Source: Candidatus Saccharimonadota bacterium (GTDB taxonomy: Bacteria > Patescibacteriota > Saccharimonadia > Saccharimonadales > Saccharimonadaceae). Taken from it: DNA of 43,508 nucleotides. Under the pieces are notes generated by a model. That model ran no database searches, was not told where the DNA came from, and saw only the letters and a list, made by a program, of their open reading frames with translations. Shown here one piece after another: positions 1 to 7,245 of this stretch. Position 1 is the first letter of the stretch; the number at the start of each line of letters is the position of its first letter. The position numbers and the translations under genes were made by a program. The stretch is taken from contig JAFUAT010000005.1 of NCBI GenBank assembly GCA_017460625.1, positions 1-43,508 of the forward strand, written 5' to 3'.

Positions 1-84
1 ACTGGTGGCACTGGAGTCACTTTGGTTTCCTGAGCTTGGTAGTCTCCAGCCGGCTGGGCAGATGCTATATGGTGCATCTACACC
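1..84. repeat. 84-bp segment identical to 15638-15721
   Basis: The first 84 bases match 15638-15721 without a mismatch. Both copies encode the ICPAGWRLPS part of the FISUMP domain. Similarity continues to about position 440 (against about 16077) with scattered substitutions, then falls off in the N-terminal halves. The identical tract touches the window edge and may be longer. Confidence 0.9.
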
Positions 85-1032
85 GTTACCAGTAACATTT
101 GTTTTGTTACCTGCTGTAGCTGCGAGCCAAGAATAGTAGGAATTGCAAGGCTGAGTGGAAGTACAGTCCGCTTGATTCGTGGTGATATTACCAGAATTAT
201 AAACAAAGGCTTTTGTATCGTCATCAAACCCAGTTTCGCTAGATGCCGGGAGAGTGTAATAGTTCTCGCTCGGCACGTCACTCTTATCATTTGATAAGAC
301 TGTACCGCCAGCCAGGTTTAAATCACTCACCATCCAGCACTGGTCATCTGCCAGTCTTGCGATGGTATATAATTTCCCATCTCTCGAATCTGACACTACC
401 GCTGGCTCAGCCGTACAAAGATCTGGGTCTAAATTTTGCATATCTACCGTTAGTATCTTTGGCAAAACCGAAAAGTTCAAATCTGTAGAATAAGTTCCTG
501 GTTCTTGGTTATAAGAAGCCTTCGCGGCAAAGTTTAATGCCGTCAAATGATTATTTACCGCCGTAGAGCTAGAATTTATCGAATTGCCAGAAACGAACGG
601 GAAATAATTACCACTACCTACGCTAATCCCCCACTTGTCATCAACGAAAGTAGACTCGGTGTAGCCAGTAGTACCATTGCTAGGGAGAGTTTGAATCGTG
701 CTACCACTACCATCTTCATTGGTTAGATTAGAAGTACCGTTTTTTGAAGACATATAAAGTGTGTAACCACTCGGGTTGTTCGTACCAACGGTGATATTAA
801 GCGCCTGACTCGAAAAAGCCGTCCCCGACGGATTAAGAGCCAAAGCCACCGAAGACGATGGAATATTCACCGTCATGCTTGGCTTGATGTTGACATTATA
901 GTTGATATTGCCATTATTCGCCGCGAACGCTGACGAACTGCTTACGGCAAAGAGCGCAAGAACCGCAAAAACTGCGAGCGCACCCTTCCCGTATAAACTA
1001 AAGATTTTTGATTTTAATTTTAATGTAGTCAT
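1..1032 (-). CDS. FISUMP-type secreted surface protein, 3' end cut by window edge
   Basis: Open for 344 codons from an ATG at 1032 to the window edge, so the C-terminus is missing. Residues 1-38 are a Sec signal peptide (Lys-rich start, hydrophobic core, cleavage near AFA-AN). Residues about 40-195 form a Ser/Thr/Asn/Gly-rich, probably all-beta domain with a TNNPSGYTL motif and a closing GTYSTDLNF motif. From about residue 200 the Fibrobacter-succinogenes-major-paralogous (FISUMP) domain begins, with the cysteine-containing CW(M)xSDLNL region and an ICPAGWRLPS motif. The paralogue at 15314-16654 has the same order, so about 107 codons probably lie beyond the window. The Shine-Dalgarno is weak (GGGAGAGG, 12-14 nt upstream). 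Likely role: exported, surface-exposed adhesin or ligand-binding protein. Family assignment is good; function is inferred. Confidence 0.85.
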   Translation of the reverse strand, partial: MTTLKLKSKIFSLYGKGALAVFAVLALFAVSSSSAFAANNGNINYNVNIKPSMTVNIPSSSVALALNPSGTAFSSQALNITVGTNNPSGYTLYMSSKNGTSNLTNEDGSGSTIQTLPSNGTTGYTESTFVDDKWGISVGSGNYFPFVSGNSINSSSTAVNNHLTALNFAAKASYNQEPGTYSTDLNFSVLPKILTVDMQNLDPDLCTAEPAVVSDSRDGKLYTIARLADDQCWMVSDLNLAGGTVLSNDKSDVPSENYYTLPASSETGFDDDTKAFVYNSGNITTNQADCTSTQPCNSYYSWLAATAGNKTNVTGNGVDAPYSICPAGWRLPSSGNQSDSSATS

Positions 1033-1093
1033 TCTCTTGTATAACCTCTCCCGAGCCTTAAAACTCATGTTAAATTATTTCCCTAATGCTTTC

Positions 1094-1123
1094 ATTATAC
1101 CACAAGCAAAATAAAAATTTCAA
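1094..1123 (-). promoter_or_regulatory. Promoter of the truncated FISUMP gene
   Basis: The minus strand has TATAAT at 1099-1094 preceded by TGG (extended -10) and TTGAAA at 1123-1118, with 18-bp spacing. About 12 bp around the -10 (TATAATGAAA.CATTA) is shared with the promoter of the paralogue at 16708-16716. The predicted leader is about 55 nt. Confidence 0.75.
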
Positions 1124-1144
1124 GTACTTTTCGTTGTGAGTTTT

Positions 1145-1690
1145 CTAATAGTTACTGGCTTTTAGCTCAAAATACGCTTGCGGATGGCTACAAACTGGGC
1201 AAATTTCTGGTGCAGATTTTCCTACCACTACGTGACCACAGTTTCTACAAACCCAAATCGCATCACCATCTTTTGAAAATACCTTTTTCTCGCGCACATT
1301 AGAAAGTAACTTCCTGTAGCGTTCTTCATGAGTTTTTTCAATCGCCGCCACTTGCTCGAATTTCTCGGCGAGCTCCATAAATCCTTCTTCGCGCGCCGTT
1401 TCGGCAAAACCTTTGTACATATCCGTCCATTCGTAATTTTCACCTTCCGCGGCCGCTTCCAAATTCGTCTCAGTGTCTTCCATTGCCCCACCATGAAGCT
1501 CTTTGTACCACATTTTCGCGTGCTCTTTTTCGTTGTCAGCTGTCTCAGTAAAAATCGCCGCAATTTGTTCGTATCCGTCTTTCTTTGCCTTTGAAGCAAA
1601 GAAAGTATATTTATTTCTCGCTTCACTTTCTCCAGCAAAAGCCTTTTTTAGATTTTCTTCAGTTTTGGTACCTTTATATATAGTTTCCAT
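1145..1690 (-). CDS. rbr: Rubrerythrin
   Basis: Non-haem diiron peroxidase that detoxifies hydrogen peroxide in the cytoplasm of anaerobes and microaerophiles. The 181-residue protein has the ferritin-like four-helix domain first, with ExxE/ExxH-type iron ligands (E21, E54, H57, E97 region, E118 to H121 region), then a C-terminal rubredoxin domain with CxxC pairs at C148/C151 and C164/C167. Length is close to classical rubrerythrins (about 190). The ATG has an AAGGAG Shine-Dalgarno. It lies 14 nt after the short-chain dehydrogenase and has no promoter of its own, so the two are probably co-transcribed. This suggests an oxidative-stress or redox unit. Confidence 0.95.
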   Translation of the reverse strand: METIYKGTKTEENLKKAFAGESEARNKYTFFASKAKKDGYEQIAAIFTETADNEKEHAKMWYKELHGGAMEDTETNLEAAAEGENYEWTDMYKGFAETAREEGFMELAEKFEQVAAIEKTHEERYRKLLSNVREKKVFSKDGDAIWVCRNCGHVVVGKSAPEICPVCSHPQAYFELKASNY

Positions 1691-1704
1691 TTCACTCCTT
1701 TATA

Positions 1705-2466
1705 TTAAATAGCTGTATAGCCACCATCAACTGGCATAATCAGTCCAGTTACGTATGATGCTTCTTCAGAAGCTAGAAAAACCGCCGCTGCGTCTAGCTC
1801 GCCTGGCTTACCATAACGTTGCATTGGCACGTGAGTTTTGGCAAACTCTTGAAATCTAGGAGTATCAAGTACAGCCTTTGTAAGCTCAGTTTCGAAGTAG
1901 CCTGGACAAATTGCATTACAGGTAATCCCGGATGTGGCAAGTTCAGCTGCCACCGCACGAGTGAAGTTCACTACCGCACCTTTTGATGCGTGGTAAGCCA
2001 CAGTATGGATTTCGGTATTTCCAACCAAACCATACATAGATGCAATGTTGATAATGCGCCCATAATTATTCTTCTTCATGATATTTGCAAAAGCTCTCGT
2101 CATTTTAAAGACGCTTGTTTCGTCTGTAGCGATGGTAAAATCCCATTCTTCGTCGGTCATCTCGAGGACACCTTTATCCTTAGACGAACCAGCACAGTTC
2201 AAAAGAATATCTACACGCTTAAATTTCTTCTCGACTTCTTTTGCTGCGTTGTTAATATCTTCAGTAGAAGTAACGTCGCATTTAATTGGAAAAACTTCCT
2301 TTGCACCAGCTTTTTCTAGTTTTGGTTTAAACTCTTCAAGCCGCTCCATCCGTCGCGCCAAGATTACGAGCGTCGCTCCTTGCCTTGCAAACGCTAAAGC
2401 CATTTGTTGACCAAGTCCAGAAGACGCACCTGATACTACCGCGATTTTGTCCTTTAAGTTAAACAT
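1705..2466 (-). CDS. Short-chain dehydrogenase/reductase (SDR)
   Basis: NAD(P)-dependent oxidoreductase of the classical SDR type, 253 residues. The cofactor motif GASSGLG is at residues 13-19. The usual NNAG appears as NCAG at 90-93. The catalytic triad is S143, Y158 and K162, and PG near 188 plus the C-terminal PVDGG motif are present. It resembles FabG and gluconate 5-dehydrogenase-like enzymes; the substrate cannot be read from the sequence. The start is supported by an AAGGAGATAATAC leader before ATG. It is first in a two-gene unit with rubrerythrin. I am sure of the family and not of the substrate. Confidence 0.9.
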   Translation of the reverse strand: MFNLKDKIAVVSGASSGLGQQMALAFARQGATLVILARRMERLEEFKPKLEKAGAKEVFPIKCDVTSTEDINNAAKEVEKKFKRVDILLNCAGSSKDKGVLEMTDEEWDFTIATDETSVFKMTRAFANIMKKNNYGRIINIASMYGLVGNTEIHTVAYHASKGAVVNFTRAVAAELATSGITCNAICPGYFETELTKAVLDTPRFQEFAKTHVPMQRYGKPGELDAAAVFLASEEASYVTGLIMPVDGGYTAI

Positions 2467-2493
2467 GTATTATCTCCTTTTTTACTTTTAAAG

Positions 2494-2502
2494 ATTATAG
2501 CA
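2494..2502 (-). promoter_or_regulatory. Extended -10 promoter of the SDR-rubrerythrin unit
   Basis: TGCTATAAT reads on the minus strand, about 27 nt before the SDR start. No good -35 is visible. The leader contains the Shine-Dalgarno. Confidence 0.65.
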
Positions 2503-2545
2503 TTTTTTAGGAAAAAAATCTAGATCTAGTATAAAAAATTATTTA

Positions 2546-2554
2546 TGATATAAT
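2546..2554 (+). promoter_or_regulatory. Promoter of tRNA-Thr
   Basis: TGATATAAT lies 22 nt before the tRNA on the plus strand, inside a very AT-rich stretch. Confidence 0.6.
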
Positions 2555-2576
2555 ATATAAAATATATATTATATAA

Positions 2577-2652
2577 GCCGCGATAGCTCAGTTGGTAGAG
2601 CGCATCCATGGTAAGGATGAGGTCACCGGTTCAAACCCGGTTCGCGGCTCCA
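2577..2652 (+). tRNA. tRNA-Thr(GGT)
   Basis: A complete 76-nt cloverleaf. The acceptor GCCGCGA pairs with TCGCGGC, the anticodon stem CATCC/GGATG carries loop ATGGTAA with anticodon GGT (decodes ACC/ACU), the T arm has GGTTCAAACC, and the 3' CCA is encoded. Confidence 0.95.
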
Positions 2653-2734
2653 TTTTTATGCGAACTTACTCGCGTTACTCTTGAACAAATGGATCTTGCC
2701 GGACTTCTTCCAATCCGAGTAGACCGCTAAAAAT

Positions 2735-2776
2735 AGTGCGAATTTTGGTGATACTTGGCCGGATTCGCACTTTTTT
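2735..2776 (+). terminator. Hairpin with T-tract after tRNA-Thr
   Basis: AGTGCGAAT (2735-2743) pairs with ATTCGCACT (2763-2771), followed by TTTTT. The loop is long (19 nt). Confidence 0.55.
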
Positions 2777-2806
2777 GTTATTAGCCCACACTTTTGTTAT
2801 TAGCCC
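2768..2806. repeat. Two direct repeats of an 18-20-bp unit
   Basis: CACTTTTTTGTTATTAGCCC (2768-2787) and CACTTTTGTTATTAGCCC (2789-2806) differ only in T-tract length. The CACTTT start recalls the repeat unit at 18102-18169, but the rest is unrelated. Confidence 0.7.
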
Positions 2807-2897
2807 GAATTTTAGCAAAACTAATCAAAAAACCTCGGCGGGAACGAATCCAGACCGAGGCGCTGTATTTTAATGATACTCCACTTATGCGAAAATG

Positions 2898-3229
2898 TCA
2901 ATAGTTATTTGCGATTTTGTATGCGTCAATAATTTCATCATCCCTAAGCGCTTGCGTAACATTGCACTCATCAACCAAGGCTCTAGTTAATCTTTCGCTA
3001 AAGCCGACATAGGTCACATCTTTACCAGCCCTCTTTGCACATAATACTGCAGGTATTAAATCAGTATCAGAACTTACTAGAATGATTCGATCTACCACAT
3101 TTTTTAGAGCATGGGTCGAATATTGATGGCATGAAGATCTTGCTTATCCATAACTAGATCATGCTTAGCCAGAATCTCTGACGCTTTGTAAAGGAAATTT
3201 TGCCCGTCAATATAAACGATATTTCTCAC
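2898..3229 (-). pseudogene. Broken NYN-domain (LabA-like) protein gene
   Basis: Two fragments in different frames form the two ends of a NYN (PIN-like RNase) domain. The 5' fragment starts at GTG 3229, reads VRNIVYIDGQN and stops at 3104. The 3' fragment (about 3170-2898, open in the other frame) reads VVDRIILVSSDTD, then GKDVTYVGF. NYN proteins keep the acidic residues of IDGQN and S(G/S)D(S/T)D, and both are present. The roughly 50-70 residues that normally separate these motifs are missing, and a -1 shift joins the parts. I read this as an internal deletion plus frameshift, so the product is probably non-functional. Start choice rests on the -10 at 3241-3236, which places the GTG 6 nt downstream. 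Confidence 0.7.
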
Positions 3230-3235
3230 AACCCA

Positions 3236-3244
3236 ATTATACCA
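3236..3244 (-). promoter_or_regulatory. Leaderless-type promoter of the NYN gene
   Basis: TGGTATAAT ends 6 nt before GTG 3229. The promoter is intact although the gene is broken. Confidence 0.65.
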
Positions 3245-3338
3245 TATTTTTGGTTTATGGCATAATAGTTGGCGTATCGGCTGGATGGATATTCGGCGGG
3301 GCACTTTTCGGGTTGGCTTCTTCTACTCTTATAATAGC

Positions 3339-4004
3339 TTATTTGTCTTTTATAATACTAACAATTTCCTTACCGTCATTCATTGTACTTCTAATCGACT
3401 CCGGGGTAAGAGCCGAAATTACTTCAATCGTTCCCGCCACCATCGTAAGCGCCCCCATCGCAATAAACCAACCACCTTCAACGCTGTCGCAACAAATCAC
3501 AAAATACGGCCCTAAAATTAGTTCAATAACCGTTAGAGCTAGTTTAAACCACCACCAAAAATCTCTATGCTCACGTTTCTTAAACGTGTTAGAAGCTCCA
3601 AGCACTCCATTTAGTGTAGTAAAACCGCCCGCCATCAAATTGAGCACACGATTCATTAGATCCTGATTTAAAAGTAGCATAATCCCAAGCGCTAAAACCA
3701 CCAAATAAATAATATTCTCCATCGCCTGCATAAAAATCGCCATCTTTTGGAGCGATTTTTCTTTTTCATCCTTAATTTTATCATAATCTGCCTTTAAATA
3801 GCCGATTTTATAAAAAGACCAACAGGTAATTACCGCGCCGGCGATTGTAATACCAAGTGGCATCGCTACCGTGTCATTACCTTTTCCCTGAAGCGCCGCG
3901 ATGAACATCATAACCCCAGAAACCAACATCATAATTGACATCGCAAGTTTGTTTTTCATAAAAATGAGATAAACACTGATTCCGCGCTTCAAAAGTTTGC
4001 TCAT
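3339..4004 (-). CDS. Multi-pass membrane protein, DUF308/HdeD-like
   Basis: A 221-residue protein dominated by hydrophobic segments (about residues 18-40, 45-64, 92-112, 118-135, 150-172 and 178-197), with a charged loop (KADYDKIKDEKEKS) near 70-84. A repeated short pattern of Gly-containing helix, charged kink and helix, together with the LNGVLGAS and MALTMVAGTIE-type motifs, resembles DUF308 (HdeD) membrane proteins. No catalytic residues are visible. Function is unknown; HdeD relatives are linked to acid resistance in enterobacteria, which should not be transferred here. Its start is set by a -10 only 6 nt upstream. Family confidence is moderate. Confidence 0.75.
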   Translation of the reverse strand: MSKLLKRGISVYLIFMKNKLAMSIMMLVSGVMMFIAALQGKGNDTVAMPLGITIAGAVITCWSFYKIGYLKADYDKIKDEKEKSLQKMAIFMQAMENIIYLVVLALGIMLLLNQDLMNRVLNLMAGGFTTLNGVLGASNTFKKREHRDFWWWFKLALTVIELILGPYFVICCDSVEGGWFIAMGALTMVAGTIEVISALTPESIRSTMNDGKEIVSIIKDK

Positions 4005-4010
4005 ATATAA

Positions 4011-4019
4011 ATTATAACA
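4011..4019 (-). promoter_or_regulatory. Leaderless-type promoter of the DUF308-like gene
   Basis: TGTTATAAT on the minus strand ends 6 nt before ATG 4004. It is divergent from the tRNA-Tyr promoter 15 bp away. Confidence 0.7.
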
Positions 4020-4033
4020 TTTTTAAAAAAATA

Positions 4034-4042
4034 TGATATAAT
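4034..4042 (+). promoter_or_regulatory. Promoter of tRNA-Tyr
   Basis: TGATATAAT ends 11 nt before the tRNA on the plus strand. Confidence 0.65.
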
Positions 4043-4053
4043 AGAAACAACCT

Positions 4054-4138
4054 GCTGGAATCGTCTAGTGGCAATGACAAGAGACTGTAAATCTCTCGGC
4101 TTCGGCCTTCGTAGGTTCGAGTCCTACTTCCAGCACCA
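4054..4138 (+). tRNA. tRNA-Tyr(GTA)
   Basis: An 85-nt class II tRNA with a long variable arm (stem around GGCTTCGGCC). The acceptor GCTGGAA pairs with TTCCAGC, the anticodon loop CTGTAAA carries GTA, and the 3' CCA is encoded. Confidence 0.95.
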
Positions 4139-4256
4139 AAATTCGAATTGAAAGGCGCCATCTCGGCGTTTTTTCGTGCTCGCTCGTCCATTAGACGCGC
4201 TTCGCGCGAAGAAAACACCAATCTGGCGCCTTTCATTTTCGAATTTTTATTTTTGT
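4139..4256 (+). repeat. Long hairpin abutting the 3' end of tRNA-Tyr
   Basis: Outer arms 4139-4160 and 4224-4246 (AAATTCGAA..GAAAGGCGCCA and its complement) are nearly perfect over 22-23 bp. Inner arms 4165-4180 and 4204-4219 continue the pairing with wobble, leaving an apex of about 23 nt. It begins directly at the tRNA CCA and ends in GAATTTTTATTTTTG, so on the plus strand it can terminate tRNA-Tyr transcription. It is several times longer than an ordinary terminator. Confidence 0.8.
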
Positions 4257-4261
4257 TGCAC

Positions 4262-4292
4262 AAAAATTACCCCCGGACTTTCATCCGGGGGT
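4262..4292 (-). terminator. Terminator of the secreted protein gene
   Basis: Minus strand: ACCCCCGGA (4292-4284), loop, TCCGGGGGT (4277-4269), then AATTTTTG. It lies 15 nt after the stop of the gene at 4307-5551. Confidence 0.85.
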
Positions 4293-4306
4293 ACGCAAGA
4301 AAAAGG

Positions 4307-5551
4307 TTAAAAAGTCCAGTTTATTGTCTTTGCAGACGATAAACTTATTGTCGTAGTTCCTGCGTAATTGTTTACGCCGTAAACAATTACGTTTCCGTCT
4401 TTATAGCCGGCCACATATGAGCCAGTCAGACGATTCTTTGCCCCTCTCGGAACCAGCTTTACAGATACATCGTTTATTTTCCCGACAGGCGAAGTTAAAG
4501 TGAGCGTGCCATTATTATATTTGACACCCTTAACGGTCAACCCTATCGAGTTGATGTCGGCCGGCAATATCGTCAGTCTAAATTTATTAGACTGCAGTAA
4601 TGCCTTATCTGCTTTAAGTTTTCCGTTTTTTAGCGTAATCGTAAAATACGGAGTTTTTCCGCCGTAACCATTTACGTTTACATTATTGAAAAACTTTACA
4701 CTGTAATCGCTTGCCAAGAGTTCCGTCCCGTTACAATAGACTGAAATTTTAATGTCCGCAGTCTGGCTCTTATTAGAGCTAGCAGTCGATATCACATGCT
4801 TTTTTCCGTTGTAAACAACGGAGCTGGTGTTAAACACGGTGTAGACATTATTGTTAATCGTAACCGTATTTACCGCTGCTTCTTCGCTGGGAATAGGCAC
4901 AGGCGTCGGCGTAATTTCTTCTTCCGAAGAACCACCGCCTTCTGTTCCGCCCTGAGTTCCTTCGCCAGCATAAATAATTCTGCCAGCAGAATCTCTAGTA
5001 AACGGCACTTGCGAAAGTGTTCTCCAGTCGTAGAGCATCTCATCCCAAGCTTGCTTAGTCATAGTCGGGATCTTGCTTTCATCAATTCCAGTGGTCTTCG
5101 TATTATCTTTTCTTGAAGAAGATTTTTGTATAGGAATATATAATTCATTCTTGTACTCTGTCTTCGAGAAAAACTCAAATGAAGCAGTTTCTCCGTAGTC
5201 ATACATCAGCCATTCTGCCCCATCGGAGATAAAGAAACATCTCTGTACGTATTTCCCATCTTCGTCGGTTATATACGCGCAAATTGCGTCATAACCAGAA
5301 GCCGTGTACCACTCAGGCTGGTTGTAATACTTAAAACTACTGCCTCCCAGTGCATCAATTTCTTCAAAAGATTCAACTTCAAAATCCGGCTGGATTATCT
5401 CTACAGATTCAATTGAATCCTGGATAATTTCATCCGAATCTACAACGCAAAGCTCGTCGAACTCGTCAAAATCTTCTGCAAAAGCAGGAGTATTCACGAG
5501 CCCAAACACCAAAACAACAGCTACAATTATTGCAAAAACACTCTTTTTCAT
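4307..5551 (-). CDS. Secreted protein of unknown function
   Basis: 414 residues. Residues 1-25 form a signal peptide ending near AFA-ED. A very acidic stretch (about 26-65) follows, then a domain with aromatic motifs (about 68-150), a Gly/Glu/Pro linker around 195-220 (EGTQGGTEGGGSS, then TPTPVPIPSEE), and a C-terminal beta-rich region (about 225-414) with the motif VVYNGKKHV. The last part looks like Ig/YDG-type repeats of Firmicutes surface proteins, but I cannot name a family. No LPXTG or transmembrane anchor is present. It has an AAAGGAGG Shine-Dalgarno, a near-consensus promoter and a leader of about 105 nt, unlike its leaderless neighbours. Horizontal origin is possible but unproven. 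Confidence 0.85.
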   Translation of the reverse strand: MKKSVFAIIVAVVLVFGLVNTPAFAEDFDEFDELCVVDSDEIIQDSIESVEIIQPDFEVESFEEIDALGGSSFKYYNQPEWYTASGYDAICAYITDEDGKYVQRCFFISDGAEWLMYDYGETASFEFFSKTEYKNELYIPIQKSSSRKDNTKTTGIDESKIPTMTKQAWDEMLYDWRTLSQVPFTRDSAGRIIYAGEGTQGGTEGGGSSEEEITPTPVPIPSEEAAVNTVTINNNVYTVFNTSSVVYNGKKHVISTASSNKSQTADIKISVYCNGTELLASDYSVKFFNNVNVNGYGGKTPYFTITLKNGKLKADKALLQSNKFRLTILPADINSIGLTVKGVKYNNGTLTLTSPVGKINDVSVKLVPRGAKNRLTGSYVAGYKDGNVIVYGVNNYAGTTTISLSSAKTINWTF

Positions 5552-5664
5552 AGTTTTCCTCCTTTAGAAAAACTAGCCACCCTAAAAAAGTAGCAACAAC
5601 AGATACTAAAACCTTTTTTCTTGCTTTTAAACTACCTAAACCCTATAAAAGAGCCTATACTTAC

Positions 5665-5693
5665 ATTATATCACAAAACCTTAAAAAAGTCAA
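5665..5693 (-). promoter_or_regulatory. Near-consensus promoter of the secreted protein gene
   Basis: TTGACT (5693-5688), 17-bp spacer and TATAAT (5670-5665) with TGA just before the -10. The transcript leader to ATG 5551 is about 105 nt and shows no recognised riboswitch. Confidence 0.85.
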
Positions 5694-5704
5694 TATAAGC
5701 ACAA

Positions 5705-6556
5705 TCAAATTCGTTTTTGTCTAGTAGAAGATGGTCTACCTGCCGCCACTCTACGCCTAATTGTTGGGCTTTTGGTAGTAGTTCTCGCCGGAGTATTCAT
5801 CGCCACCCTAGCAGACCTTTTAATCGGTGTTTTAGGGGCGGTTCGAGCTGCAGGCACCGATGTGGTAACCTTACTAGAAGCCTTACCCACCGCAGTTTTA
5901 TTCATCGCGGCTTTTCTAGCTCGTTTTAATCTGGCCGTGTTGTCCTTTATCACCTGCTCTTCGATACGTGCCGTCGTCGCTGTAGCAGCTTCTGTATCAC
6001 CAGACGCCTCGTAAATTGCCAAAATTTGCCTGAGTGTTGCTATATTCGGATCTAGCTCGTACGCATTTTCAAGTGCTTCAATCGCTTTTTTCGTGTTCCC
6101 TAGCTTTTCTTCCGCTTTTGCAAGCGCCATAAACCTAGCCGGCACATCTCCTTCTAGAGAAATCGCTTGCAAAAACGCCATTTCCGCCTTTTCATATGCC
6201 CCAATCTCCAAATAAATGAGACCAGCATTATGAATAGACGCAGGATTATTGTCAAGCGACTGTGCAATCTCAAAACATTCCACCGCTTCATCAAATTTCT
6301 TGCTTTTAGCATACAGAATCCCTAAACGGTTATATGCCGCCGCATTTTTTTCGTCAAATTTTAGAATCGTCAGAAGCGCCTTTTCCGCACGCGAAGGTTT
6401 ATGCTCCTTCATTGAAGTCTGCGCTACTTGCCAAAGTTTCTTCATCTGCGCTTTATATTTTGGTGATTTTTCTTCAGCCGGTTTTACTCTAGGCTCCATC
6501 GGCATAAAGAAAGCCATAAAAGCGGCAAAAGCCAACAATATTAGTATTGCTACCAT
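5705..6556 (-). CDS. Membrane-anchored TPR protein with a basic tail
   Basis: 283 residues. The N-terminal hydrophobic helix (about 2-18) should anchor it in the membrane. Residues about 35-190 hold four to five tetratricopeptide repeats, with typical spacing of AAYNRLGILYAKSKKFDEA, NAGLIYLEIGAYEKA and ALAKAEEKLGNTKKA. Residues about 200-283 are low-complexity and strongly basic (Ala/Thr/Arg/Lys/Pro, ending RQKRI). TPRs are protein-interaction scaffolds; the partner is unknown. The tail could bind nucleic acid or acidic polymer (inference). Its -10 is 6 nt upstream, so the transcript should be leaderless. Confidence 0.85.
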   Translation of the reverse strand: MVAILILLAFAAFMAFFMPMEPRVKPAEEKSPKYKAQMKKLWQVAQTSMKEHKPSRAEKALLTILKFDEKNAAAYNRLGILYAKSKKFDEAVECFEIAQSLDNNPASIHNAGLIYLEIGAYEKAEMAFLQAISLEGDVPARFMALAKAEEKLGNTKKAIEALENAYELDPNIATLRQILAIYEASGDTEAATATTARIEEQVIKDNTARLKRARKAAMNKTAVGKASSKVTTSVPAARTAPKTPIKRSARVAMNTPARTTTKSPTIRRRVAAGRPSSTRQKRI

Positions 6557-6562
6557 ACATCC

Positions 6563-6571
6563 ATATTAGCA
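6563..6571 (-). promoter_or_regulatory. Leaderless-type promoter of the TPR gene
   Basis: TGCTAATAT on the minus strand ends 6 nt before ATG 6556. It sits in the 26-nt gap after the upstream gene. Confidence 0.55.
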
Positions 6572-6582
6572 CAAAAATTTTT

Positions 6583-7245
6583 CTAAATCAAATCTGCCAC
6601 TAGGTGGAGTTTTATATGTCCGTTTCGTTCAACATTCTCGTACGCAGTAATTAATTTCGGGATTTTAGTCAAAAAACCAGCCTTTCCAGTTTTAAAATAA
6701 GATTTATAAGACATCTCTATTGCGACAGCTAGAACTTCAAGCACGAATGCTCTCACCCCATCTTTTTTTGACGTTAAATCATTTGCAATCCCCACAAGAT
6801 CAGCAGGCCGTGCTATCACAAGCCGCCGCGCCAGCTCCATCACCTTTTTATCGGCAGATATTTTGTCAATTTGACTCACTCCACCCCGCCAAATAAAAAG
6901 CGCCCCCCGACTAAGAATCGTCGGCAAAAGTTTTGACGGATTATCCGTCACCAACACAAAATGTACATTCTCTCCCGGCTCTTCCAGAGTCTTCAAAATC
7001 GCATTTTCGGCATCAATTCCAAGCTTGTCCGCCGGCCGAATCACTACAAACCGATTTTCAAGTTGCTTCGTAGATAAACTAGCAATCATCTTTCGCATCT
7101 GTTCTATCGAAATCACGGTTTTTTCTTCCGGTTGATAAAAAACCGCATTTTTAATTGAAAACTCCGTGTTAGATGGTAAAACAAAAATCGCAGTACCTAC
7201 CTGACTGCTAATTTTCTCAATATCAGTTAGCGAGTCAAAAAACAT
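6583..7245 (-). CDS. DNA polymerase III delta-prime-like protein (clamp loader)
   Basis: Starting at ATG 7245 gives 220 residues; a longer frame to 7386 overlaps the pseudouridine synthase and is unlikely. AAGGAG lies 7 nt before this ATG, and the gene overlaps the upstream stop by 11 nt, indicating translational coupling. The segment AENAILKTLEEPGENVHF followed by LLPTILSR is the hallmark of the delta-prime/gamma clamp-loader AAA+ fold, including the SRC-like arginine region. The Walker A motif and zinc-binding cysteines are absent and the protein is shorter than HolB (about 330). It may be a minimal delta-prime subunit. The family call is fair; exact subunit identity is less certain. Confidence 0.75.
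   Translation of the reverse strand: MFFDSLTDIEKISSQVGTAIFVLPSNTEFSIKNAVFYQPEEKTVISIEQMRKMIASLSTKQLENRFVVIRPADKLGIDAENAILKTLEEPGENVHFVLVTDNPSKLLPTILSRGALFIWRGGVSQIDKISADKKVMELARRLVIARPADLVGIANDLTSKKDGVRAFVLEVLAVAIEMSYKSYFKTGKAGFLTKIPKLITAYENVERNGHIKLHLVADLI

Larger units (their letters stand above)
2653..2897. other. Intergenic region with terminator, short repeats and possible gene debris
   Basis: No convincing gene is present. It holds a hairpin at 2735-2776, two near-identical direct repeats at 2768-2806 and a small CCTCGG/CCGAGG stem near 2833-2860. A 20-codon plus-strand open stretch ends at the TAA near 2730 but has no recognisable start or family. Confidence 0.5.

Noticed and set aside
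2898-3229. Programmed frameshift in the NYN gene
   Set aside because: The A-run lies after the stop of the first frame, there is no slippery heptamer in the overlap, and the middle of the domain is missing.
3250-3666. 138-codon plus-strand hydrophobic ORF as an intact gene
   Set aside because: Most of it is antisense to the DUF308-like gene; only the first 90 nt could be a remnant.
4012-4263. 83-codon minus-strand ORF over tRNA-Tyr
   Set aside because: It is antisense to the tRNA and made of the hairpin arms; no Shine-Dalgarno or family.
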